This document shows positions 1 through 6,542 of a stretch of DNA of 11,630 nucleotides, one piece after another; the stretch's first letter is position 1; every line of letters begins with the position of its first letter. Under the pieces are notes generated by a model. It had not been told where the DNA came from, did not search any database, and was given only the letters and a program-made list of their open reading frames with translations. The DNA lies in the NCBI GenBank assembly GCA_046153015.1, contig JBJXGF010000163.1, forward strand, positions 1 to 11,630. The letters are read 5' to 3'. This DNA is from JBJXGF01 sp046153015 (GTDB lineage: Bacteria > Actinomycetota > Acidimicrobiia > Acidimicrobiales > CAIXPF01). Made by a program: the position numbers and the translations under genes.

Positions 1-566
1 GGCTTCTGCACGGGCTTCGCGCCGAACCCGCAGCGCTCGAAGTCGGCGAACTCGCCGTGGTACTCGAAGAGCTCGTTGGTCCAGATGCCCTGCATGATCT
101 CGATGGTCTCGCGCACGTGCTTGTGCCGTTTGGGGAAGACGTCGGCCGCGCTGGCCGCGGCGAACTCCTCGGGCATCCACCCCGAGCCCAGCCCGACGTT
201 GACCCTGCCGTTGGAGAGCTGATCGACGGTGGCGATCTCGCCGGCGAGCACCCCCGGCGCACGGTACGGCGTGTCGATGATGCTCATGCCGATCCGCAGC
301 TTGGTCGTCTTCGCCGCCAGCCAGGGGATGAGCGGCATGCCGTGCAGCCACTCGCCCCGGGCGGACACGGGCAGGGCCTTCGGGAACTGCTCCATCATCC
401 CGAACGGGTACTGCAGCTCCTGGCGATCCGACGCTTCGGGGACCACGATCCGGTCCAGTGTCCACACCGAGTCGAACTCGAGCGACTCGGCGAGCGCGGT
501 GAGATCCTCGAGCTCCTTGACGGTCACCTTGTCGCGGAAGTTCGGGAGGTAGAGAGCGAGCTTCAT
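1..566 (-). CDS. Luciferase-like (LLM class) F420-dependent oxidoreductase, 3' end cut by window edge
   Basis: Reading from ATG at 566 towards base 1, the frame stays open for 188 codons and runs off the window, so only the N-terminal part is visible. It begins MKLALYLPNFRDKVTV and has the hallmarks of bacterial luciferase-like TIM-barrel monooxygenases: a first beta strand ending in LPNF, the segment EFDSVWTLDRIVVPE, then TTKLRIGMSIIDTPYRAPG, then TVDQLSNGRVNVGLGSGWM followed by EEF. The last block is the typical 'LSxGRxxxGxGxGW' signature. In actinobacteria such proteins usually use F420H2 rather than FMNH2 for hydride transfer to varied substrates; the cofactor is inferred from lineage, not seen. 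No strong Shine-Dalgarno precedes the ATG. It is divergent from the CaiB-type gene across a 127-bp spacer. The substrate cannot be told; the family call is firm. Confidence 0.88.
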   Translation of the reverse strand, partial: MKLALYLPNFRDKVTVKELEDLTALAESLEFDSVWTLDRIVVPEASDRQELQYPFGMMEQFPKALPVSARGEWLHGMPLIPWLAAKTTKLRIGMSIIDTPYRAPGVLAGEIATVDQLSNGRVNVGLGSGWMPEEFAAASAADVFPKRHKHVRETIEIMQGIWTNELFEYHGEFADFERCGFGAKPVQK

Positions 567-693
567 GGGCCAGCGACTCTACCAGCGCACATGCCGAGGT
601 TGTGGGCGCTGACCCCCGCATGCGGGGTCGGCGCGCACAACCTCGAGCGGTCGGCCAGCGGGGCGGCGACGGCTCGGGCGGCGAGCGGGCAAG
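567..693. other. Divergent intergenic spacer (127 bp) between the LLM oxidoreductase and the CaiB fusion
   Basis: This is the longest non-coding stretch in the window and must hold the promoters of both flanking genes if each has its own. I see no convincing -35/-10 pair for either direction, as is common in very GC-rich actinobacterial DNA. Neither start codon is preceded by a strong Shine-Dalgarno (the plus-strand gene has only a weak GGCGAGCGGGCAAG before its ATG). The dominant structure is a nested inverted repeat at 595-645, described separately; its outer edges lie 28 bp from the left start codon and 48 bp from the right one. Confidence 0.7.
595..645. repeat. 51-bp near-perfect inverted repeat in the divergent spacer
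   Basis: Left outer arm CGAGGTTGTG (595-604) is the exact reverse complement of CACAACCTCG (636-645). Moving inward, after one G-G mismatch (605/635), GCGC (606-609) pairs with GCGC (631-634), then a T-G position (610/630), then GACCCC (611-616) pairs with GGGGTC (624-629). That gives 20 Watson-Crick pairs out of 22 arm positions around a 7-base centre. The centre also contains the self-complementary GCATGC (618-623), allowing a shifted inner hairpin. It could be a two-fold operator for a regulator of the divergent pair, a REP-like mobile palindrome, or a structured RNA or terminator element. The T-run of a classical intrinsic terminator is absent. The symmetry is seen directly; any role is inference. 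Confidence 0.85.
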
Positions 694-3039
694 ATGGCGG
701 CCATGCTGTCGCCTTACCGAGTGCTCGACCTCACCGATCGGCGGGGCTGGCTCTGCGGCTTCCTGCTCGCCCAGCTCGGCGCCGACGTGGCGCTCGCCGA
801 GCCGCCCGGCGGCCACCGGCGCGACGCCTGGCACGAGGCCTACAACCGGGGCAAGCGCTCGGTGATCGCCGCCGACGACGGGGCCGTGGCCGCGTTGGCC
901 GCTGCGGCCGACGTGGTGGTGGCCAGCGGCGGCCCCGAGATCGCCGGCCGCCTCGAGGCCCTGCGGGCCGCCAACCCCCGCCTCGTGACCGTGGCCATCA
1001 CGCCCTACGGCTCGGAGGGGCCCAAGGCGCACTGGCCGGCGAGCGACCTCACGCTGTTCGCCGCCAGCGGCCAGCTCGCGGTGACCGGCGACCCCGACCG
1101 CCCCCCGGTGCGCACCGCGCTCCCCCAGGCCTGGCTGCACGGGTGCGCCGAGGCGGCCGTCGGCGCGCTCGTCGCGCTGCACGAACGAGAGCGCAGCGGC
1201 CTCGGCCAGCACGTGGACTGCTCGGTGCAGCAGGCCGCCCTCGGCACCTCGCTGCCGGCCACCCTCAACGCCCCCGCTGGGCTGCCCAACGCCCGCCGGG
1301 CCGGCGGCGGGGTGATCCTCGGCACCCTGCCGGTGCGCTGGGTGTACCCCGCGACCGACGGGCACGTGGTGGTGAGCGTGCTGTTCGGGCCGATGGGCGG
1401 CCCCTACATGCAGCGCCTGTTCGACTGGATCGCCGAGGAGGGGTTCTGCGACGAGGCGACCCGGGCGAAGAACTGGGTCGAGTTCGCGCTGCAGCTCCAA
1501 ACGGGCGAGGAGACCCTCGACGAGCTGGCCCGGCTCATGGACGTGATCGAGAAGTTCACCGCCGGGCGCAGCAAGGCCGAGCTGGCCGAGCAGGCGTCGG
1601 TGCGGCGGCTGCTGATCGTGCCGGTCGCCGACCTCGCCGACGTGCTGGCCAATCCCCAGCTCGAGGCCCGCGGCTACTGGGAGGAGGTCGACGGCATCCG
1701 CCAGCCGGGCGCCATGGTGAAGGCCGCCGCCACGCCGCTGCGCCGCCTCGGCGCCGCCCCCCGTCCCGGCGCCCACGACGGCGCCCTCGGCTGGGACGCG
1801 CCCGCCCCCCTCGCCGCCGGCGGGTCACCCGGCGAAGCCGGCGCCAAGCCGCTGGCCGGGCTGAAGGTGCTCGATTTCGCCTGGGTGGCGGCCATGCCCC
1901 TCGCCACCCGCATCCTCGCCTACTGGGGCGCCACCGTGGTGCGCGTGGAGTCGAGCCGCCGGCCCGACATCCTGCGGGGCTCGCTCGGCCACCGCGACGA
2001 CATCGCCGAGCAGGACAACGCCATCACCTGGCATGTGGTCAACGCCGGCAAGCTGGGCCTCGCCCTCAACCTCGCCACCGACGAAGGCCGGGCGGTGGCC
2101 CGGGACCTCGCCCGGTGGGCCGACGTGGTGACCGAGTCGTTCACGCCCGGCGCGCTCAGCGCCCTCGGCCTCGGCTATGACGACCTGCGGGAGCTGAACC
2201 CGAGCCTGGTGATGCTGTCGAGCTGCGTGATGGGCCAGACCGGCCCGCTGCGCGACTTCGCCGGGTTCGGCAACCTGGCCGCCGCCGTGGCCGGGTTCTT
2301 CGACCTCACCGGCTGGCCCGACCGGGCGCCGGCCGGGCCGTACATGGCCTACACCGACTACACCTCGCCCCGCTTCAGCCTGATGGCGCTGCTCGCCGCG
2401 CTCGACCACCGCCGCCGCACCGGCGAGGGCCAGCACCTCGACTTCTCGCAGATGGAGGCGGCCACGCACTTCCTCGCGCCGGCGCTGGTCGAGCTGCAGC
2501 GCAGCGGCGCGAAGCTCACCCGCGCCGGCAACCTCGACCCGGCGTTCGCGCCGCACGGGGTGTACCCGGCGGCGGGCCAGGACCGCTGGGTGGCCGTGGT
2601 GTGCGAGACCGACGAGCAGTGGCGCTCGCTCGCGGTCGAGATGCGCCGCGCCGACCTGGCCGAGCTGGGCACGGCCGAGCGGCTCGCCCGCCGGGACGAG
2701 CTCGACGCGCTGGTGGCGGCGTGGACGGCCGGCCAGGACCCGGTCGGTGTGGCCACGCGGCTCACCGCCCACGGCGTGCCCGCCCACCACGTGGCCCTGG
2801 CCGGGGAGTGCCTGTCCGACCCGCAGCTCGCGTGGCGGGGGATGTTCCGCTGGACGCCCCATCCCTACGTCCGCCAGGCGCTCGTGGACCAGCCGCCCTA
2901 CCGGCTGTCGCGCTCGCCGGGCGAGTACGCGTGGGCCGGGCCGACCTACGGCCAGCACGCCGAGGAGGTGCTGTCGGGCATCCTCGGCTACGACGACGAC
3001 CGCATCACCGAGCTGGTCATCGCCGAGGCCCTCGAGTAA
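694..3039 (+). CDS. Tandem-domain CaiB/BaiF family CoA-transferase (fused, 781 aa)
   Basis: Class III CoA-transferases move CoA between carboxylic acids. The usual subunit is about 400 residues; this protein is about twice that and contains two complete copies. Domain 1 (about 1-370) starts YRVLDLTDRRGWLCGFLLAQLGADV and ends with the C-terminal motif VADLADVLANPQLEARGYW. Domain 2 (about 388-781) starts GLKVLDFAWVAAMPLATRIL and ends with the matching SDPQLAWRGMF. In domain 2, D555 (TDY followed, 22-25 residues on, by TGEGQ) sits at the catalytic Asp position of formyl-CoA transferase and CaiB. The equivalent position in domain 1 is W147, so the first half looks catalytically dead or altered. 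ATG 694 is the outermost start; ATG 703 is also possible, and neither has a clear Shine-Dalgarno. The stop is 7 bp from the convergent SMP-30 gene. The substrate is unknown; a neighbouring operon encodes acyl-CoA enzymes. Confidence 0.93.
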   Translation: MAAMLSPYRVLDLTDRRGWLCGFLLAQLGADVALAEPPGGHRRDAWHEAYNRGKRSVIAADDGAVAALAAAADVVVASGGPEIAGRLEALRAANPRLVTVAITPYGSEGPKAHWPASDLTLFAASGQLAVTGDPDRPPVRTALPQAWLHGCAEAAVGALVALHERERSGLGQHVDCSVQQAALGTSLPATLNAPAGLPNARRAGGGVILGTLPVRWVYPATDGHVVVSVLFGPMGGPYMQRLFDWIAEEGFCDEATRAKNWVEFALQLQTGEETLDELARLMDVIEKFTAGRSKAELAEQASVRRLLIVPVADLADVLANPQLEARGYWEEVDGIRQPGAMVKAAATPLRRLGAAPRPGAHDGALGWDAPAPLAAGGSPGEAGAKPLAGLKVLDFAWVAAMPLATRILAYWGATVVRVESSRRPDILRGSLGHRDDIAEQDNAITWHVVNAGKLGLALNLATDEGRAVARDLARWADVVTESFTPGALSALGLGYDDLRELNPSLVMLSSCVMGQTGPLRDFAGFGNLAAAVAGFFDLTGWPDRAPAGPYMAYTDYTSPRFSLMALLAALDHRRRTGEGQHLDFSQMEAATHFLAPALVELQRSGAKLTRAGNLDPAFAPHGVYPAAGQDRWVAVVCETDEQWRSLAVEMRRADLAELGTAERLARRDELDALVAAWTAGQDPVGVATRLTAHGVPAHHVALAGECLSDPQLAWRGMFRWTPHPYVRQALVDQPPYRLSRSPGEYAWAGPTYGQHAEEVLSGILGYDDDRITELVIAEALE

Positions 3040-3046
3040 CGAGCGC

Positions 3047-3883
3047 TCAGACCCGGGCGAGGGGGGTGGGCACGCCGGCGACGTCGACCCGGGTGCGGAA
3101 GATCGTGCCCTTCCGCTCGGGTTCCTCGGTGTTGTCGGCGGTGACGATGTACAGGTCGCGCCCGTCGGGGCCGCCGAGGCACACGCTGGTGACCTGCTTG
3201 GCCGGCACAGGCGCCTCGCCGGCCTCAGCGCCCGACGGATCGAAGTACACCGCTCGCCGCCCGCCGAAGTGCGCGGCCCAGATCCCGCCGGAGGCGTCGA
3301 CGCACATCCCGTCAAGCACGCCCCGAGCCACGGCGGCGTGCACGCGGCGGTTCGAGCAGCGGCCCTCGGCGTCCACGTCGTGAGCGATGATCGCCTTCGC
3401 GACCGAATCCACGTGGTAGAGCACCGAACCGTCGGGCGAGAACCCGATGCCGTTGGACACCGTGATCCCGTCGTAGAGCTCCTCGACCGAGCCGTCGAGG
3501 CCGATCCGGCAGCACTCGCCCGGCGCGGGCTCGGCCCCCTGCTTCATCAGCTCCCAGCGGACGGCGCCCACGATCACCCGGCCCAGCGCGTCGGTGTGGC
3601 AGTCGTTCCAGTGCGGCACGCCGTCGCGCTTCAAGAGCGTGCGCACCGAGCCGTCGGGGCTGATGTGGTCGACGCTCCCGCCGGTGACGACCACCCCGCC
3701 GTCGGCGTGCAGCACGAGCCCGCCGATCATCTTGCGCCCCGGCACGACGACGGTCACCTCGCCGTCAGGGGTGCGGCGATGCACCCCGCCGTTGGGGATG
3801 TCGCTGAACCACAGTGCGTTCTCCGCGTCCACACGCGGCCCCTCGAGCAGGCCATAGCCCCACGCCAGCGTCTCGACTGCCAT
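3047..3883 (-). CDS. SMP-30/gluconolactonase/LRE-like six-bladed propeller protein
   Basis: This 278-residue protein matches the senescence-marker-protein-30/gluconolactonase family, calcium- or zinc-dependent lactone or ester hydrolases with a six-bladed beta-propeller. The metal-site residues are visible in order: E14 (LLEGP), N144 (TVSNGIGFSPDG) and D191 (LDGMCVDASGGIW). N93 in HWNDCHTDALGR corresponds to the substrate-side Asn of SMP-30. Blade repeats of the type 'SPDGSV' recur. No signal peptide is seen, so it is probably cytoplasmic. The start is well supported: GAGGGAG lies just upstream (3888-3894). It is the last gene of the minus-strand run, 19 bp after the Ppx/GppA gene, and ends 7 bp from the convergent CaiB fusion with no obvious terminator between them. 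The substrate lactone is unknown. Confidence 0.9.
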   Translation of the reverse strand: MAVETLAWGYGLLEGPRVDAENALWFSDIPNGGVHRRTPDGEVTVVVPGRKMIGGLVLHADGGVVVTGGSVDHISPDGSVRTLLKRDGVPHWNDCHTDALGRVIVGAVRWELMKQGAEPAPGECCRIGLDGSVEELYDGITVSNGIGFSPDGSVLYHVDSVAKAIIAHDVDAEGRCSNRRVHAAVARGVLDGMCVDASGGIWAAHFGGRRAVYFDPSGAEAGEAPVPAKQVTSVCLGGPDGRDLYIVTADNTEEPERKGTIFRTRVDVAGVPTPLARV

Positions 3884-3902
3884 AGCTCTCCCTCTGCTGC
3901 CT

Positions 3903-4817
3903 TCAACCGCCCGATTCCAGCAGGCCGGCGGCGATGCCGTCGAGCAGGTCGCTGTCGCGGATCGTGAGCTGCGCCAGGCCGAAGCGCCGCATGAGCCCCA
4001 CCACCGCGCAGGCGCCGCCCAGGATCGAGCGGCCCCGCTCGGGCGGCAGGCCGGGGTTGGCCAGGCGATCCTCGTACGGTTCGGTCACCAGCGTGCGGAA
4101 CACGTCCTCCGCCGCCGCCTTGGTCAGCACGAACCCGTCGATGACCCCGCGGTCGTAGACGGCGAGGCCGATCTCGACCGCGGCGAGCGTGCACATCGTG
4201 CCGGCCACGCCCACGAAGGTGGCCGCCTCGGCGAGGAGGGGCAGCTCCCGGGCGGCGTCGTCGAGGTGCAGCTCGACCACCGACAGGCACGAGACCAGCT
4301 CGGCCGGCGACGGCGGGTCGGCGGCGGAGAAGAACTCCTCGGTGAGCGACAGCGAGCCGAACGGCGCCGAGAACACCGCGTCGCAGCGCTCGGCGCCGAC
4401 CGCGAACTCGCAGGAGCCGCCGCCGAGGTCGACCACCGCGAACGGCCCCGACTCCGCCGCCAAGCCGGCCGTGGCGCCCCGGAACGACAAGGCGCCCTCC
4501 TCGGCGCCGCTGATCAGCTCGGGACGCACCCCGAGGGCCGCCTCCGCCGCGTCGAGGAACTCGGACCCGTTGGCCGCGGCCCGCACCGCCTGGGTCGCCA
4601 CCGCCCGCACCCGGACCGCGCCCAGCGCCTCGAGCTCCGTCCGGTACGCGCCGAGCTGCGCGAGCGTCCGCTCTGCCGCCTCGTCGGCGAGGCGGCCGGC
4701 GGCGGCCGCGCCGGCGCCCAGCCGGGTGACCACCGCCCGCCGGGTGAGGTCCGACGCGCCGTCGGTCACGAGCAGCCGGGTCGACTGGGTGCCGATGTCG
4801 AGCGCGGCGACGATCAC
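3903..4817 (-). CDS. ppx: Ppx/GppA family exopolyphosphatase / guanosine pentaphosphate phosphohydrolase
   Basis: The protein is 304 residues from the GTG at 4817, the short actinobacterial form with only the ASKHA-fold phosphatase domain. Motifs in order: AALDIGTQSTRLLV (4-17, phosphate loop 1), AVATQAVRAAANGSEFL (72-88), ISGAEEGALSFRGA (102-115) with the presumed catalytic Glu at 106/107, VVDLGGGSCEFAVG (128-141, phosphate loop 2), GSLSLTEEFF, GVAGTMCTLAA and DSDLLDGIAAGLL. It would hydrolyse inorganic polyphosphate or pppGpp. Two deviations from consensus are visible: Gln11 for the usual Asn in DIGTNS, and Cys for Thr in GGGSTE. A longer frame to 4910 exists, but its extra 31 residues are Pro/Gly/Arg-rich read-through of the DUF501 gene. 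The GTG overlaps the DUF501 stop (GTGA), with AGGAGG ten bases upstream, so translation is probably coupled. Confidence 0.92.
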   Translation of the reverse strand: MIVAALDIGTQSTRLLVTDGASDLTRRAVVTRLGAGAAAAGRLADEAAERTLAQLGAYRTELEALGAVRVRAVATQAVRAAANGSEFLDAAEAALGVRPELISGAEEGALSFRGATAGLAAESGPFAVVDLGGGSCEFAVGAERCDAVFSAPFGSLSLTEEFFSAADPPSPAELVSCLSVVELHLDDAARELPLLAEAATFVGVAGTMCTLAAVEIGLAVYDRGVIDGFVLTKAAAEDVFRTLVTEPYEDRLANPGLPPERGRSILGGACAVVGLMRRFGLAQLTIRDSDLLDGIAAGLLESGG

Positions 4818-5266
4818 GGGCCGCCCGCCTCCTGGAGGCGGGCGTGGACCCACGCGCCGACCGGGTCGCCACCCCCCACCAGATACCACGCGTAGTGCGC
4901 GTGCAGGCACTTGACCCCGGTGCGGGTGCCGCCGACGCCGCCGCTCGGCCGCGGGCCGGCGTGGTCGGGCGGGATGAGCGCGTCGCGCTCCTGCGCGTAG
5001 CGGCGGTGGGCGTCGGCCAGCGCCGCCGGGTCGACCTCACGCTCGGCTCGGCGGACCCCGCCGTCGGACTCGAGGCGGGCGACGGCGAGACGCTCCCGGC
5101 GGCCCACCAGCCACCAGCGGGTGGGCATGGGCGTGCCGTCATCGAAGAGCGGCGCGGTGGCGATCACCACCGGCTCGCCGGAATGGTCGCGCACCGCCAC
5201 CTCGAACGCGCCGCGAGGGGCGCGCCCGAGCAGCGCGGTCACGGCCTGATGGTCATCGGCGGGCAC
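4814..5266 (-). CDS. DUF501 domain-containing protein
   Basis: This 150-residue protein carries the diagnostic features of DUF501, a family of unknown function widespread in actinobacteria: LLGRAPRGAFEVAVRD near the N-terminus, PTRWWLVGRRE and VARLESDGGVR in the middle, and the conserved C-terminal block GGVGGTRTGVKCLHAHYA followed by GDPVGAWV. The conserved Cys and two His in KCLHAHYA could form a metal site, which is inference. The start is GTG at 5266, giving a 14-bp overlap with the end of the upstream CoxG-like gene; a nearby ATG at 5256 is out of frame. In many actinobacteria DUF501 lies between ftsB/divIC and ppx downstream of enolase. Here the DUF501-ppx pairing is kept but the upstream neighbour is a CoxG-type gene. 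Confidence 0.92.
   Translation of the reverse strand: MPADDHQAVTALLGRAPRGAFEVAVRDHSGEPVVIATAPLFDDGTPMPTRWWLVGRRERLAVARLESDGGVRRAEREVDPAALADAHRRYAQERDALIPPDHAGPRPSGGVGGTRTGVKCLHAHYAWYLVGGGDPVGAWVHARLQEAGGP
4822..4844 (-). promoter_or_regulatory. Hairpin covering the ribosome-binding site of the Ppx/GppA gene
   Basis: The bases 4822-4831 and 4835-4844 are perfect reverse complements (10 bp), separated by a 3-base loop. On the minus-strand mRNA the Shine-Dalgarno AGGAGG (4833-4828) spans the loop and the 3' arm, and the GTG start of ppx lies ten bases further on. The hairpin is inside the last codons of the DUF501 gene, whose TGA overlaps the ppx GTG. Ribosomes finishing DUF501 would melt the stem and expose the site, which fits strict translational coupling. 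The structure is seen in the sequence; the regulatory effect is inferred. Confidence 0.55.
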
Positions 5267-5963
5267 GGCGGCGGCGACGGCGACGGCCGCGCAGCACGAG
5301 CAGCACGAGCGCCAGCACCGCGACGAGCGGCGCCGCCCGCTTGGCCACCGACGCGCCGGCCGCGTCCATCAGGTCGACCGGCGCCACCGGCTCGACCGGG
5401 GTGATCTTGCGCACTCCTTCCGCCGAGCTGCGCGGCGCGGCCTCGGCCGGCGCCATTTCCGCCGGCGCCGTTTCGACGGGCGCCGCAACGGCCGCGCCGT
5501 TGTCGGCGGCGATGGAGCCGGCCAAGACCTTGGTCGAGAGGCAGTCGACGAACTGGTTGAGCAGCTTCTCCGACACGTCGGCCATCACGCCCCGCCCGAA
5601 CTGGGCGACCTTGCCGGTGACGGTGAGGTCGGTGTTCACGTTGACCTTGGTGCGGCCCTCGCCGGTCGAGGTGAGCTGCGCGGTGATCAACGCCGACGCG
5701 TTGCCCTGGCCGCGGCTGTCGCGGCCGTCGGCCTTGATCACCGCCTTGTGGGCGCTGTCGTCCTTCTCCACGAAGGTGGCGCGGCCCTTGTACTGGGCGG
5801 TGATCGGGCCGACCTTGACCTTGACCAGGCCCCGGTACTCGTCGCCCTCCACCTCCTCGAGCTGCGCGCCGGGCATGCAGGGGGCGATGCGTTCGATGTC
5901 GGTGAGGACCTTCCAGGCCTCGTCGATCGGCCGGTCGACTTCGAATTCGTTCGTCAGTTCCAT
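5253..5963 (-). CDS. coxG: CoxG-like SRPBCC protein with C-terminal membrane anchor
   Basis: This 236-residue protein begins with the CoxG-type SRPBCC fold (1-150): MELTNEFEVDRPIDEAWKVL, then DIERIAPCMPGAQLEEVEGD, KVKVGPITAQYKG and, near the end, DLTVTGKVAQFGRGVMADVS. A Pro/Ala/Glu-rich linker (about 152-208) leads to a hydrophobic segment, APLVAVLALVLLVL (211-224), and a strongly basic tail with seven consecutive Arg (227-233), typical of an inside-facing anchor. CoxG proteins accompany CO dehydrogenase and related molybdenum hydroxylases and are thought to dock the enzyme at the membrane and serve quinone transfer. The start ATG has GGAGG ten bases upstream and overlaps the MocA-like gene by 10 bp, consistent with co-translation. 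Partner subunits are not in the window, so the enzyme served is unknown. Confidence 0.87.
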   Translation of the reverse strand: MELTNEFEVDRPIDEAWKVLTDIERIAPCMPGAQLEEVEGDEYRGLVKVKVGPITAQYKGRATFVEKDDSAHKAVIKADGRDSRGQGNASALITAQLTSTGEGRTKVNVNTDLTVTGKVAQFGRGVMADVSEKLLNQFVDCLSTKVLAGSIAADNGAAVAAPVETAPAEMAPAEAAPRSSAEGVRKITPVEPVAPVDLMDAAGASVAKRAAPLVAVLALVLLVLRGRRRRRRRARR

Positions 5964-6511
5964 CGGTCGAGGTCCTCCACGGTGTCGATGTCGCCCGGGT
6001 CGCCGCTGCAGGGCACCTCCTGCACCAGCTCGGGCCGGGCTCGCATCAGGCTACGCGCCCCTTCGTCGCCCGTGACCGCCAGCAGCGGCCACACCTCCCG
6101 CGCCAGGCGGACCGGGTTGCGCCTCCGCCCGCCGTAGACGGCGACCGCGATCGGGCTGGGGCACGACGCTACCGCCCGCCACGCGTCGGGCCCAACCAAG
6201 GGCTGGTCGCCGAGGCCGACCACGATCGCGTCGTGACCGGCGGCCAGCGCGGCCGCCACCGCCCGGGCGAGGGAGCTGGCCTGACCGCTGGCCCAGTCGG
6301 GGTTGTGCACCATCCGGGCGCCGGCGGTCAGAGCCTCCTCGAAGGCCGCCGCGCCGCTCACCACGATCGTCTCGTCGAGGCCGGCGGCGAGCGCATGCTC
6401 GACCGCCCAGGCCAGCACCGGACGGCCCCGGAACGGGGCCAGCAGCTTGTGGGTCGGTCCGGCGAAGCGGGTTCCGCCGCCCGCGGCGAGCACCACCGCG
6501 GCGGTGCTCAC
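5954..6511 (-). CDS. mocA: MobA/MocA-like molybdenum cofactor nucleotidyltransferase
   Basis: This 185-residue protein has the NTP-transferase signature of MocA/MobA enzymes, which attach CMP or GMP to molybdopterin. MocA makes the cytosine dinucleotide cofactor used by CO and xanthine dehydrogenase-type enzymes. Visible motifs: VLAAGGGTRFAG (7-18) with Lys22 in HKLLA, HNPDWASGQASSL (69-81), VGLGDQPLV (98-106) with the metal-binding Asp102, the GDEGAR segment (148-153) and DIDTVEDL (174-181). Adjacency to XdhC- and CoxG-type genes favours MocA (CTP-specific) over MobA; nucleotide choice is not proven. The start is GTG 6511, since the first residues run directly into the NTP-binding strand. 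It lies 31 bp after the alpha/beta hydrolase and overlaps the CoxG-like gene by 10 bp. Its short length is normal for the single-domain form. Confidence 0.88.
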   Translation of the reverse strand: MSTAAVVLAAGGGTRFAGPTHKLLAPFRGRPVLAWAVEHALAAGLDETIVVSGAAAFEEALTAGARMVHNPDWASGQASSLARAVAAALAAGHDAIVVGLGDQPLVGPDAWRAVASCPSPIAVAVYGGRRRNPVRLAREVWPLLAVTGDEGARSLMRARPELVQEVPCSGDPGDIDTVEDLDRWN

Positions 6512-6542
6512 AGCACGTGCGCTGCTCGGTCGCTGCGCTCCC

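Noticed and set aside
57..2180. A 707-codon plus-strand open frame overlapping the LLM and CaiB genes
   Set aside because: Its translation is Arg/Pro/Gly-rich low-complexity sequence with no family motif; it is a high-GC shadow of the genes in other frames.
3037..3050. Possible bidirectional terminator between the convergent CaiB and SMP-30 genes (palindrome GAGCGCTC, 3041-3048)
   Set aside because: Only an 8-bp palindrome with no spacer loop and no T-run; too weak to call a terminator.
1825..3315. A 496-codon minus-strand frame opposite the second CaiB domain
   Set aside because: No recognisable motif; it mirrors the plus-strand CaiB coding sequence, whose domain motifs are clear.
3818..4910. 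Longer Ppx/GppA protein from an ATG at 4910
   Set aside because: The added 31 residues are Pro/Gly/Arg-rich and fall within DUF501 coding sequence, whereas GTG 4817 has a good ribosome-binding site and begins directly at the first phosphate-loop strand.
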